Shown piece after piece: positions 35,946 through 43,680 of a stretch of 64,000 bases of DNA (position 1 is its first letter; every line of letters starts with the position of its first letter). Both the position numbers and the translations under genes were made by a program. Source of the DNA: CAZNKU01 sp045541135 (GTDB lineage: Bacteria > Bacillota > Clostridia > Monoglobales > Firm-18); NCBI GenBank assembly GCA_045541135.1, contig JAZQIO010000038.1, positions 1 to 64,000 of the forward strand, in the 5' to 3' direction. The notes below the pieces were generated by a model. That model saw only the letters and a list, made by a program, of their open reading frames with translations. It ran no database searches and had not been told where the DNA came from.

Positions 35946-35979
35946 AATAATCCCAAGAATTTCTTGGGATTATTTTTAT
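35946..35979. terminator. Bidirectional terminator
   Basis: AATAATCCCAAGAA (35946-35959) pairs with TTCTTGGGATTATT (35961-35974) and is flanked by A and T tracts. It serves the heparinase-like gene and the convergent dehydrogenase. Confidence 0.9.
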
Positions 35980-35982
35980 TAA

Positions 35983-37251
35983 TTATAAACTTTCGATGTA
36001 TTCGTCAATATCAACTATTGTTCCTTCGGCTCTTGACTTTTCAGCCGCAAATACAGCAATGTGATTTTCAACTGAAATACCTATATCAGAAGCGGCATTG
36101 CCTGTGTATGTACCCATTATGTAGTCATAAAGTGCACATACAATACCATAGTCACCGCCACCATGACCGAAGTTGTCGGGATTTGGAATAATAATAGGAA
36201 TTTCCTTTGTTTCTGCTGTTTCAAAATCGTAAACTTCAATTTTGTTTTCGCTTGCTTTAAGCTCGCCCTTTGTACCGAAAATATGAGTTGTTCTGCCACC
36301 CTTGTTGAATGCAGTCATTGTAAATGTAAGTGTTATGTCATCTTCATAAAGAGCATTAAGTGTCTGATGGTCAACAACATCGTTGTCACATTTGAAAACA
36401 CATTTTCCGTACTGAGTGTTTTTAATCAAATCATCCAATTGTTCATGAGTAGGATTAGGAATACCTGCAGCATGGGCTCTGTACCATTCCTCTTTATACT
36501 TGCTGTCTTCATCAAAATAAATTTTCACAGCATTGTAAGGGCATGTGTCTGCAGCAGGGCAACCCTGCCAGCAATATTCAGGTGAACCTTTCGGAGCATT
36601 CTTTTCCTTAAAATATGTAAGAGTACCGAAAGACTGTACTTTTTTAAGCTTTTTGCCGATAAGCCACTGCAAAATATCAAGGTCGTGACAGCATTTTTGC
36701 AAAAGCATGGGTGAACTTTTTTTGCTGTTGCCCCAATTACCTCGTACAAAGCTATGTGACTGATGAACGTTACCAACACATTCTTCTGCATTTACGGAAA
36801 CTATATCACCGATTAGTCCGTCATCAATGACTTTTTTCATTGTTATGTATAATGGAGCATAACGAAGAACGTGGCATACAAGAATCTTAACGCCTTTTTC
36901 CTTTGCGGCTTCTGCCATTTTCTTGCATTCTGCAGGGTCCGGTGATACGGGCTTTTCAAGCAAAATGTCATATCCAAGCTCAATAGCCTTCATAACAGGT
37001 ACAAAGTGGTCTTTGTCCATTGTGGCAATAACCGCTAAGTCTGCAACCTTTCCAAGCTTAAAAAAGTCGTCCCAGTTTGTAAAGCACATATTATCTGCAA
37101 TACCGTGCTTTTCTTTTGCATATTCACGTCTTTCGTCAACAGGCTCTGCAACTGCAATTACCTGATATTTTTCAGGCATTTTAAACATTTCGTTTGTATA
37201 TACTCTACCTCTGCCGCCTGCACCTATAAGGGCAACAGTTAGTTTTTTCAT
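35983..37251 (-). CDS. Gfo/Idh/MocA family oxidoreductase with a Cys-rich insert
   Basis: A 422-residue dehydrogenase with Rossmann motif LIGAGGRGRVYTNEM, catalytic-site ILLEKPVSPDPAECKKM and a substrate-domain CHDLDILQWLIGK. A mid-protein insert carries CWQGCPAADTCPY and, about 60 residues on, CVFKC, which together give five closely placed cysteines that could bind a metal or cluster; this insert is seen in some roughly 420-aa family members. It probably acts on a sugar or uronate. GGAGG precedes ATG 37251. It is convergent with the heparinase-like gene and divergent from an AraC regulator, so it likely handles products of the lyase (inference). Confidence 0.88.
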   Translation of the reverse strand: MKKLTVALIGAGGRGRVYTNEMFKMPEKYQVIAVAEPVDERREYAKEKHGIADNMCFTNWDDFFKLGKVADLAVIATMDKDHFVPVMKAIELGYDILLEKPVSPDPAECKKMAEAAKEKGVKILVCHVLRYAPLYITMKKVIDDGLIGDIVSVNAEECVGNVHQSHSFVRGNWGNSKKSSPMLLQKCCHDLDILQWLIGKKLKKVQSFGTLTYFKEKNAPKGSPEYCWQGCPAADTCPYNAVKIYFDEDSKYKEEWYRAHAAGIPNPTHEQLDDLIKNTQYGKCVFKCDNDVVDHQTLNALYEDDITLTFTMTAFNKGGRTTHIFGTKGELKASENKIEVYDFETAETKEIPIIIPNPDNFGHGGGDYGIVCALYDYIMGTYTGNAASDIGISVENHIAVFAAEKSRAEGTIVDIDEYIESL

Positions 37252-37276
37252 TTTATAATTCCTCCTTAAAAAATTC

Positions 37277-37305
37277 TTGCTTTTTTCAAATACATATGAT
37301 ATTAT
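37277..37305 (+). promoter_or_regulatory. Predicted promoter of the AraC gene at 37391
   Basis: TTGCTT (37277-37282), a 17-nt spacer and TATTAT (37300-37305), with an extended -10 TG at 37297-37298. Confidence 0.6.
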
Positions 37306-37390
37306 ACCTATAATACAACGTTCAAAATTATATTTCTATACGAAAACGGCTATAAAATATATGATTTTGGCTCACAAAAGAGGTGGATAT

Positions 37391-38233
37391 ATGTACTTAC
37401 CCCATGAAGTTAAAAAACCATTTGAAATAATAGAGTTTTTTTCTGCTTTTGAGCATCACTGTGACAGCTCATATTCCTTTGAAGGGGAATTTCACAATTT
37501 CTGGGAATTTCTGATTTTAACAGAGGGTGAACTGTGCACCTGTGAGGATGATAGCGTATATACACTTAAAAAAAATCAGATAATTTTTCATAAGCCAAAC
37601 GCTTTTCATAATCTGCAGTCTGCAAGCGAAAATGTAAAGTATGTGGTTATAAGCTTTAATGTATTCGGCAATTATATGGACAGGTTTGCAAATAAACTTT
37701 TAACACTTTCTGATAAACAGACAGAATATGTAAATGATATTCTTAAAATGTTTGCCGACGAAAACCTTGACCCTAAGGCTATGAAAATAACAAAATTTTT
37801 AAAGATTATGAGGGATAAACCGGTTTTGTATCACAGGTTTACAAACCTTGTAGAGCTTCTTCTTATAAGCCTTTCCGAAAACGATATGTCAACTCCCAAA
37901 TTGGTTGATAATGAAGAAACACGACTTTATAAAAAAGCTATAAATACTCTTGAAGAAAAAATCTTCAGTAATATTTCCGTAGAAGGTCTTGCAAGGGAAT
38001 GTAATATCAGCACAGCACAACTAAAACGTGTTTTCAGTAAGTATACCGGTATAGGTATTCACGAATATTTCTTGCAGATAAAAATTCTTTATGCAAAAAA
38101 ATTACTGTTAAACGGTATGAGCGTAACCGAAGTTTCGGAAAAATTATCTTTTAGCAGTCAGAATTATTTCAGCGTAGTTTTTAAAAGAAAAACAGGTCTT
38201 TCACCTTTAGAGTATAAAAAGAACCGCAGGTAA
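37391..38233 (+). CDS. AraC family transcriptional regulator
   Basis: A 280-residue protein. The cupin N-terminus (HNFWEFLILTEGELCTC, KKNQIIFHKPNAFHNLQS) is of the kind that reads sugar or uronate ligands. The C-terminal DNA-binding domain has HTH1 SVEGLARECNISTAQLKRVFSK and HTH2 VTEVSEKLSFSSQNYFSVVF, with the closing signature KTGLSPLEYKK. ATG 37391 with AGAGGTGG is the start; the longer frame from 37277 begins inside the promoter. It is divergent from the Gfo/Idh/MocA gene and lies next to the SLH heparinase-like gene, which suggests it controls this glycan locus. Confidence 0.88.
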   Translation: MYLPHEVKKPFEIIEFFSAFEHHCDSSYSFEGEFHNFWEFLILTEGELCTCEDDSVYTLKKNQIIFHKPNAFHNLQSASENVKYVVISFNVFGNYMDRFANKLLTLSDKQTEYVNDILKMFADENLDPKAMKITKFLKIMRDKPVLYHRFTNLVELLLISLSENDMSTPKLVDNEETRLYKKAINTLEEKIFSNISVEGLARECNISTAQLKRVFSKYTGIGIHEYFLQIKILYAKKLLLNGMSVTEVSEKLSFSSQNYFSVVFKRKTGLSPLEYKKNRR

Positions 38234-38251
38234 TTTCACCTGCGGTTTTTT
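38222..38251 (+). terminator. Intrinsic terminator
   Basis: The stem AACCGCAGGT/ACCTGCGGTT (38222-38231 with 38238-38247) with a T tract overlaps the end of the AraC gene. Confidence 0.92.
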
Positions 38252-38371
38252 GACACCCAACAAATTTATTTTATCATATAATTTCCTGTTTGTAAATAGG
38301 TTTTTGAAAAATCATTTGTAAAATCTGCTTTTTTCACAAGAAAATTACAATCACTTTTTACAAATTGCCAA

Positions 38372-38400
38372 TTGAAATAGGGGTTGAAATTTGCTATACT
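38372..38400 (+). promoter_or_regulatory. Predicted promoter of the decayed gene at 38429
   Basis: TTGAAA (38372-38377), a 17-nt spacer and TATACT (38395-38400). Confidence 0.65.
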
Positions 38401-38428
38401 ATAAGTGAAGAAAGGAAGGTACAGTCCA

Positions 38429-38760
38429 ATGAAAAGTTAAGTATCGACTTTAAAAGTAAAGAGAATAAGACAATAGATGCGAACATTTTTTTAAAATACA
38501 CGGCGGTGTGACGCATTGACATAGAGTTGATATAGATAAAAAGTTAAAAGCTTTTCAGTTCGTGTCAGGTTGTTAAAATCTTTAGTTTAAAAGTCAGAGC
38601 AAAGCACCTTTTACAACAAAGAAGCACATTAAAACAAAAACAGTTCTCGTTAGAGAAAATAAAAAATTTAAGAGTGTTAAAAGATGGTGATGATGAAGTA
38701 AAGGGTAGAATAGGAAAGAGAGGATACAAAATGACAGAACCAAAGAACGAACAGAAATAA
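38429..38760 (+). pseudogene. Decayed small gene (frameshift and stops) or transcribed non-coding region
   Basis: Between a good promoter and a strong terminator is a start-like ATG at 38429 with AAGGAAGG upstream. Its own frame stops after three codons, but adding one base to the A run gives KLSIDFKSKENKTIDANIF and stays in one frame to TAA 38758-38760, with only three internal stops. The last 70 codons are fully open and end DGDDEVKGRIGKRGYKMTEP. The total is one base short of 111 codons. I do not recognise the product. The region could equally be a non-coding transcript; the RNase P and tmRNA signatures are absent. Confidence 0.45.
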
Positions 38761-38802
38761 CCTCCGGTTGTTGGTGAAAGAAACAATCGGAGGTTATTTT
38801 TT
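38758..38802 (+). terminator. Intrinsic terminator
   Basis: A 15-bp stem with one G-T pair (38758-38772 with 38781-38795) around a short loop, followed by TTTTTT. It may also serve the convergent yfcE gene. Confidence 0.88.
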
Positions 38803-38804
38803 GT

Positions 38805-39338
38805 TTAAATTTCAATTGTATTTCCGTCAAAATCCTTCCATGTAAATTTGCCGTTTTCCAGTATAATATACCCGTGGTGGCTGTTTTCCTTAGGTATGGA
38901 TACAGAACCGGGGTTTATATATGTGTAATTTTCGTGTATATTGCAGGCGGGCACATGTGTGTGACCGTGAAGGAGAATGTCTCCTTTTTGCAGTGGCGGA
39001 AGGTTATTTTCATTAAAATTATGACCGTGTGTGGCGTATATTATTTTGTCGCCGTCCGTTATGATGCAGTAATCTGCAAGTATGGGGAATTCCAAAACCA
39101 TCTGGTCCACTTCTGTGTCACAGTTTCCCCTTACACAAAGTATTTTATCCTTTAATTCGTTAAGCAAAGCAATTACGGCTTTTGGATTGTAATCTTCAGG
39201 CAGGTCATTTCTTGGACCGTGATACAAAATATCACCCAAAAGCAACATTTTATCAGCCTTTTCATTTTTAAATGACTCCAGCATTTTTTTACAGTAAAAT
39301 TCAGACCCGTGTATGTCTGATGCAATAAACCATTTCAT
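38805..39338 (-). CDS. yfcE: YfcE-family phosphodiesterase
   Basis: A 177-residue calcineurin-like metallophosphoesterase. Metal-site motifs in order: SDIHGSEFYCKKML, LLGDILYHGPRN, VRGNCDTEVDQ, ATHGHNF and LLHGHTHVPA, with the closing NPGSVSIPK typical of YfcE/MJ0936 enzymes. These Mn2+-dependent enzymes hydrolyse phosphodiesters such as bis-pNPP; the biological substrate is unknown. GGGAG precedes ATG 39338. It is convergent with the decayed gene and divergent from the SecD-like lipoprotein gene. Confidence 0.9.
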   Translation of the reverse strand: MKWFIASDIHGSEFYCKKMLESFKNEKADKMLLLGDILYHGPRNDLPEDYNPKAVIALLNELKDKILCVRGNCDTEVDQMVLEFPILADYCIITDGDKIIYATHGHNFNENNLPPLQKGDILLHGHTHVPACNIHENYTYINPGSVSIPKENSHHGYIILENGKFTWKDFDGNTIEI

Positions 39339-39407
39339 ACTATCACACTCCCTGATTTATTATATCACTTAAGTTAATGTTTGTCTATAATGTTATTTGT
39401 CGCATCG

Positions 39408-39436
39408 TTGACAAAAATGTAAATATATGTTAGTAT
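39408..39436 (+). promoter_or_regulatory. Predicted promoter of the SecD-like lipoprotein gene
   Basis: TTGACA (39408-39413), a 17-nt spacer and TAGTAT (39431-39436), with an extended -10 TG at 39428-39429. Confidence 0.7.
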
Positions 39437-39463
39437 TACAAAAAAAGCCAACAGGAGGAAATT

Positions 39464-41386
39464 ATGAATAATAACCAGTCTGAAAAGCAAAATAAATTCA
39501 GCAAAAAGAGGATTATACTTGCAATTGTCACAGTTTTGGCAATTGCCTTGGCGGTAACCGGTTTTGCAGGGTGCGGAGAAAAATCCGAAAATGTCTCTGA
39601 AGTTAAACTTGGTGACTTGTCTGCAGAAGAAATTACAAATATTGAATTTTATCCCACATCCGAAGTTACTGCTGCAGAGCTTAAGGATGCGGCAGATGTT
39701 ATGGATAAAAGATTAGGTGTACTTGGTAATGCCTATGAAATTTCAGCAGATGATGAAAAAATTACACTTAAAATAGGCAAAGCTATGTTGGGTGAAAGTG
39801 CACTTGAAAGAACATCTACCTTGGAGCTTATACAAGGTCGCAGTAATTTTACAGTTGGCACATACTACGGTTATTCATTGACCGAAACAGATAAAAAGGT
39901 CTTCAAAAATGCTAAAGTTGTAGCCCTTGATACAAGTGAATTTATTTCTGATTATGAAAAATATTTTGATAGCGACTTTGAAGATGTGATTACAGGCATT
40001 ACTTCAGACAAAATATATGTTGTTTCTGTTGATTTATCCTCGGAAGCAGAACAGGATATAGAAGCTTGGAGAGAATATGACGAGGGTCAAATATATGCTT
40101 TGCACAGTGTTGAAACCTATTCGGGTTACGGAGATGTACTTGGTGGCTTGTTTGAAGTTAAGACAGGTGATTATTCAACCTGTTATATTGTAAGTAACGG
40201 CTGTTCTTACGAGAAAAATGCCGAGCTTATTAAATACAACTTAGAAAAAGACAGTTTTGATATGGGTTTTGTTACAAAAATAGTGGATGAACCCACATGG
40301 GAAACTAAATCATCAGATTTTGGTGCTAAACAGGTAGCTTCCATGTCCGGCGAAACAATAGTTGTTGAAGCTATACCTGATGATTATACGGTTTTGCGTA
40401 ATTCGGCAAGCAATTTTGAAGCACAAAAAGAAAATATTAAAGCAAGACTTGATACACTTGGTATAGAATATATGTTTGGTACAAAAGGCTTTGATGACAA
40501 AACTTATTGTATAAGAATGTCACCACAGCATATTGCTCCGGACCTTGTTCGTATGATTTTTAACGGAAAAAATATTGAAGTTTTTTCTGCATTTGATGAT
40601 GTTTCATCTTTTATTACTTATGAAATGAATCTGGATGAAACAGGCAACCTTGGTTTGGTAATGGAATCTTATAATTCGGCAGAAGAAATTAAAACTCAAT
40701 ATAACATTCCTAACGACATAGTATATCTTGTTGTTAATGATGTAACGGTTGCACAGGCCAATATTAATGATATGGTTGAAAAAGAAGGAAAATATTTTCT
40801 TGAATTTGAAAACTTCCTATGCTTTGACTATCCTGAAGCAACATCAACCGACAAAAAAATTCTTGAAATGATTTGTGCTATTGCCAACGAGGATTATACA
40901 TATCATTATGTTTGTGAATATAACATAAGATTGTTCAGAGGCGAAAAGGAAGTTGAAAATTTTGACCTTTCAACAGATATTGCCTGGAAGCATTCGTCAA
41001 TAAGCGCTGCAGACGAAGCAATGTTTACTGCTATTAATTCTATGGGATATGATGTGTCTAAAAAAATTGATGCACTTAATATGATAGAAATTGTTATAGA
41101 CGATGTTTCTGTAGATGAAAATCTTGTTTCAGAATTCGTGAAAAAAGTAAAAACAATATACGACGAGTGCTATTTTGACGGTGGAGCATACAGAAAAATT
41201 ATTTTTGTAATAGAGAATGAAAAAACACAAAGCCCTGCAAATGAATTTAGAATTACTGTAGAAAAAGATGATTTTGAAAATAAGATGATTGCCGGTTTTG
41301 ATGCGAGCGGTCCTGCCTTTAGTGATTATTGGTCCGAAGCTTACAATTATGAATTATCTGATGAGTTTTTCACTTTAAGAAATTAA
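39464..41386 (+). CDS. Lipoprotein with SecD periplasmic-domain-like repeats
   Basis: A 640-residue protein. A charged N-terminus, a hydrophobic helix (about 18-37) and FAGC resembling a lipobox (Cys near 38) predict a lipoprotein on the outer face of the membrane. Residues about 68-125 (AAELKDAADVMDKRLGVLG, EKITLKIGKAMLGESALER, STLELI) follow the SecD P1 pattern in which 'RR(V/L)..LG' precedes a strand and a hydrophobic LEF segment. A second, weaker copy is at about 325-375 (NIKARLDTLGIEYMFGTKG). No SecD membrane helices follow. The remaining domain is unrecognised. Its role is unknown; an export-assisting or envelope-folding factor would be speculation. GGAGG precedes ATG 39464. Confidence 0.65.
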   Translation: MNNNQSEKQNKFSKKRIILAIVTVLAIALAVTGFAGCGEKSENVSEVKLGDLSAEEITNIEFYPTSEVTAAELKDAADVMDKRLGVLGNAYEISADDEKITLKIGKAMLGESALERTSTLELIQGRSNFTVGTYYGYSLTETDKKVFKNAKVVALDTSEFISDYEKYFDSDFEDVITGITSDKIYVVSVDLSSEAEQDIEAWREYDEGQIYALHSVETYSGYGDVLGGLFEVKTGDYSTCYIVSNGCSYEKNAELIKYNLEKDSFDMGFVTKIVDEPTWETKSSDFGAKQVASMSGETIVVEAIPDDYTVLRNSASNFEAQKENIKARLDTLGIEYMFGTKGFDDKTYCIRMSPQHIAPDLVRMIFNGKNIEVFSAFDDVSSFITYEMNLDETGNLGLVMESYNSAEEIKTQYNIPNDIVYLVVNDVTVAQANINDMVEKEGKYFLEFENFLCFDYPEATSTDKKILEMICAIANEDYTYHYVCEYNIRLFRGEKEVENFDLSTDIAWKHSSISAADEAMFTAINSMGYDVSKKIDALNMIEIVIDDVSVDENLVSEFVKKVKTIYDECYFDGGAYRKIIFVIENEKTQSPANEFRITVEKDDFENKMIAGFDASGPAFSDYWSEAYNYELSDEFFTLRN

Positions 41387-41401
41387 AATATCTAAAAAAG
41401 A

Positions 41402-41429
41402 GGATGTAAAAACTAATGTTTTTACATCC
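41402..41429. terminator. Bidirectional hairpin between convergent genes
   Basis: GGATGTAAAAAC pairs with GTTTTTACATCC around TAAT. The T tracts on either side are short and interrupted. Confidence 0.65.
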
Positions 41430-41435
41430 ACTTCT

Positions 41436-42470
41436 TTATTTCACCATTTCGTTAAATGCTTTATAGCCCTTTTCTGCATAGAATCTGTGACCAAGTTCGC
41501 CCACAACGTGTGTTACATTTTCAGGACATCCTGCGTATGTATAAAGCTTCTTTGCAATATCCATACATTCTTCTGCACCCTCAATAAGGAAGCCGTGGTC
41601 AAGCTGACCGGATACTGTAACAAGCTTTCTTGGTGCAATAAGACCTGCAAGGTCACCCATATCAAAATATCTTGCAACACCCTGAATGTAGTTACATGGA
41701 CAATGCTTAAGTCCGATTATTGAATGACGGAATGTACATACTGCACATGAAGGCATACAAGCCTTGATTCGCTCATCAATACAAGCGGCGTAGAATGTAA
41801 CTGTACCGCCTCCTGAATTACCCATACAGTAAACGTTTTCCATATCAAGAATATCGGCAAAGTTTTCGCCTAAAACATCAATAATACGGCTTACGTCCCA
41901 GACACGAAGACCGATTACAGGTATGCCAAGTGCAAGAGAAGAAAGGACAGACATTTTATAATCTACATCCCAGCCTGTATGGCAGCTTGGACCCTTTTCT
42001 GTACCGCCGCATTCGCCCATAAATCTTTGTTCCATAATAATTGGACAGTATCCGTTTGCACGGGCAGAGTTTGCAAAATCACGGTCACCGCCGGATATCA
42101 ATTTTTCATCACCCGGGTATTTTGAAATTCCGAGAGAAATATGCATACCGGTTGAATGCCCCTGAAGACAAATTATAGGTTTTAGTTTTCCTTTATGGTT
42201 TTTCGGAATTTGAATATATGCAGGCACATAGTATCCCGGCTCACTCTGGAAAGAAAATCTTATCTGTGTATATTCTTCAGCTTCTGTTACTTCCTCCTGA
42301 AGAAAGTCGTTGTCACACTTTTCAATCAGGTCAAGACCTAAAAGGTCACGCAGCTTTGCACGTGCATCCTTCTGCCACTGCCAGAAGTCGCCGTTTCCGT
42401 CATATCTCAATTCCGGAGTACGGTTTGTTGCTAAATTCATGTAAGTTACTCTTGGATTTTGGTTTCTCAT
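41436..42470 (-). CDS. Acetyl-xylan-esterase-like alpha/beta hydrolase
   Basis: A 344-residue hydrolase without a signal peptide. The nucleophile elbow YCMGNSGGGTVTFYAA supplies the Ser. The segment GDLAGLIAPRKLVTVSGQLDHGF carries the acidic residue, and the C-terminal GELGHRFY the His, as in acetyl-xylan esterase/cephalosporin-C deacetylase relatives (CE7 and the abhydrolase_7 group). It would deacetylate imported oligosaccharides in the cytoplasm, consistent with the glycan-related genes nearby, but the substrate is not proven. GGGGAGGG precedes ATG 42470. Confidence 0.82.
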   Translation of the reverse strand: MRNQNPRVTYMNLATNRTPELRYDGNGDFWQWQKDARAKLRDLLGLDLIEKCDNDFLQEEVTEAEEYTQIRFSFQSEPGYYVPAYIQIPKNHKGKLKPIICLQGHSTGMHISLGISKYPGDEKLISGGDRDFANSARANGYCPIIMEQRFMGECGGTEKGPSCHTGWDVDYKMSVLSSLALGIPVIGLRVWDVSRIIDVLGENFADILDMENVYCMGNSGGGTVTFYAACIDERIKACMPSCAVCTFRHSIIGLKHCPCNYIQGVARYFDMGDLAGLIAPRKLVTVSGQLDHGFLIEGAEECMDIAKKLYTYAGCPENVTHVVGELGHRFYAEKGYKAFNEMVK

Positions 42471-42604
42471 AATAAAATGCCCTCCCCTTTTTTGTTAAAT
42501 AGATTATAGCATTTTGAAAATAACTTGTCTATATAAAAACGGACAACTTTAATGTAAAAAAAGACAATATTAAAAATTCATTCAAAATCCATACATAATA
42601 ATGC

Positions 42605-42633
42605 TTGACAATGATTTAACAGTGGTATAAAAT
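42605..42633 (+). promoter_or_regulatory. Predicted promoter of cysK
   Basis: TTGACA (42605-42610), a 17-nt spacer and TAAAAT (42628-42633). The leader of about 80 nt shows no T-box or S-box. Confidence 0.65.
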
Positions 42634-42715
42634 AAAAGGATAGGAATGATTTTTAAAGTCACTTTTCAATAATTTTACATAGTATGGTATATATTAAATA
42701 TACCGGAGGTAGCAG

Positions 42716-43639
42716 ATGATTTGCAATAATATTTTAGAAGCAATGGGAAATACCCCCATTATACGCCTTAGCCGTATGGCTGACCCTGAGGGTGCTGAAA
42801 TTCTTGTTAAGTTTGAAGGTCTTAATGTGGGTGGTTCAATAAAGACAAGAACTGCGTATAATATGATATGCAAGGCAGAAGAACAGGGGATAATAAATAA
42901 GGGCACTGTAATTGTAGAGCCTACAAGTGGTAATCAGGGTATCGGTCTTGCTCTGGTTGGTGCGGTAAGAGGTTATAAAACAAAGATTATCATGCCTGAC
43001 TCCGTCAGTGAGGAACGCAGAAAGCTTGTTGAACACTACGGCGCAGAGGTTATACTTATTCACGATGCAGGTAACATCGGTGCATGTATTGAGGAATGCT
43101 TGCAGACTGCGCTTAAAATGCAGGCAGAAGACCCTAATGTGTTTGTTCCTCAGCAGTTTGAAAATCCCGCAAATCCCCAAATTCAAAGGGAGCAGACAGG
43201 CAGAGAGATTTTGGAGCAGGTAAATGGTCCTATTCACGGCTTTTGCTCCGGTATTGGCACAGGCGGTACCATAACGGGAATAGGTGAAACCTTAAAGGCA
43301 GAAAATCCGGATATGGAAATATGGGCGGTAGAGCCTGAACACGCCGCAATTTTATCAGGTGGTTCAATCGGTACGCACATTCAGATGGGTATCGGCGACG
43401 GGCTTATTCCTGAAATTTTAAATACTGAAATCTATAATGATATCTGCATAATAAAAGACGAAGAAGCTATCCGTACAGCAAAGGAGCTTGCTTCTAAAGA
43501 AGGTATTATGTGCGGTATTTCAAGCGGTACAAACGTTGCCGCCGCAATAAAGCTTGCAAAAAAACTTGGTAAGGGTAAGACGGTTGTGACAGTATTGCCC
43601 GACACAGCAGAAAGATATTTTTCAACGCCGTTATTTTAA
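42716..43639 (+). CDS. cysK: Cysteine synthase (O-acetylserine sulfhydrylase)
   Basis: A 307-residue fold-type II PLP enzyme that makes cysteine from O-acetylserine and sulfide. The PLP Lys43 is in NVGGSIKTRTAYNM, the substrate loop is EPTSGNQGIGLALVG, the phosphate-binding loop is GIGTGGTITGIGE, and the C-terminal cap has MCGISSGTNVAAAIKLA. GSIKTR and TSGNQ replace the more common GSVKDR and TSGNT; these variants also occur in other Firmicutes. Cystathionine beta-synthase-like activity cannot be ruled out. GGAGG precedes ATG 42716. It is 41 nt upstream of guaA in the same direction. Confidence 0.92.
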   Translation: MICNNILEAMGNTPIIRLSRMADPEGAEILVKFEGLNVGGSIKTRTAYNMICKAEEQGIINKGTVIVEPTSGNQGIGLALVGAVRGYKTKIIMPDSVSEERRKLVEHYGAEVILIHDAGNIGACIEECLQTALKMQAEDPNVFVPQQFENPANPQIQREQTGREILEQVNGPIHGFCSGIGTGGTITGIGETLKAENPDMEIWAVEPEHAAILSGGSIGTHIQMGIGDGLIPEILNTEIYNDICIIKDEEAIRTAKELASKEGIMCGISSGTNVAAAIKLAKKLGKGKTVVTVLPDTAERYFSTPLF

Positions 43640-43680
43640 TGGCAGTTAAGATATAAATTATAATACGGGAGGAAAAATTT

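Noticed and set aside
38401..38805. RNase P RNA, tmRNA or 6S RNA
   Set aside because: None of the conserved RNase P or tmRNA sequence signatures is present, and a nearly open reading frame explains part of the region better.
42471..42715. T-box or SAM riboswitch upstream of cysK
   Set aside because: No T-box AGGGTGG-type core and no S-box pattern; only a promoter is visible.
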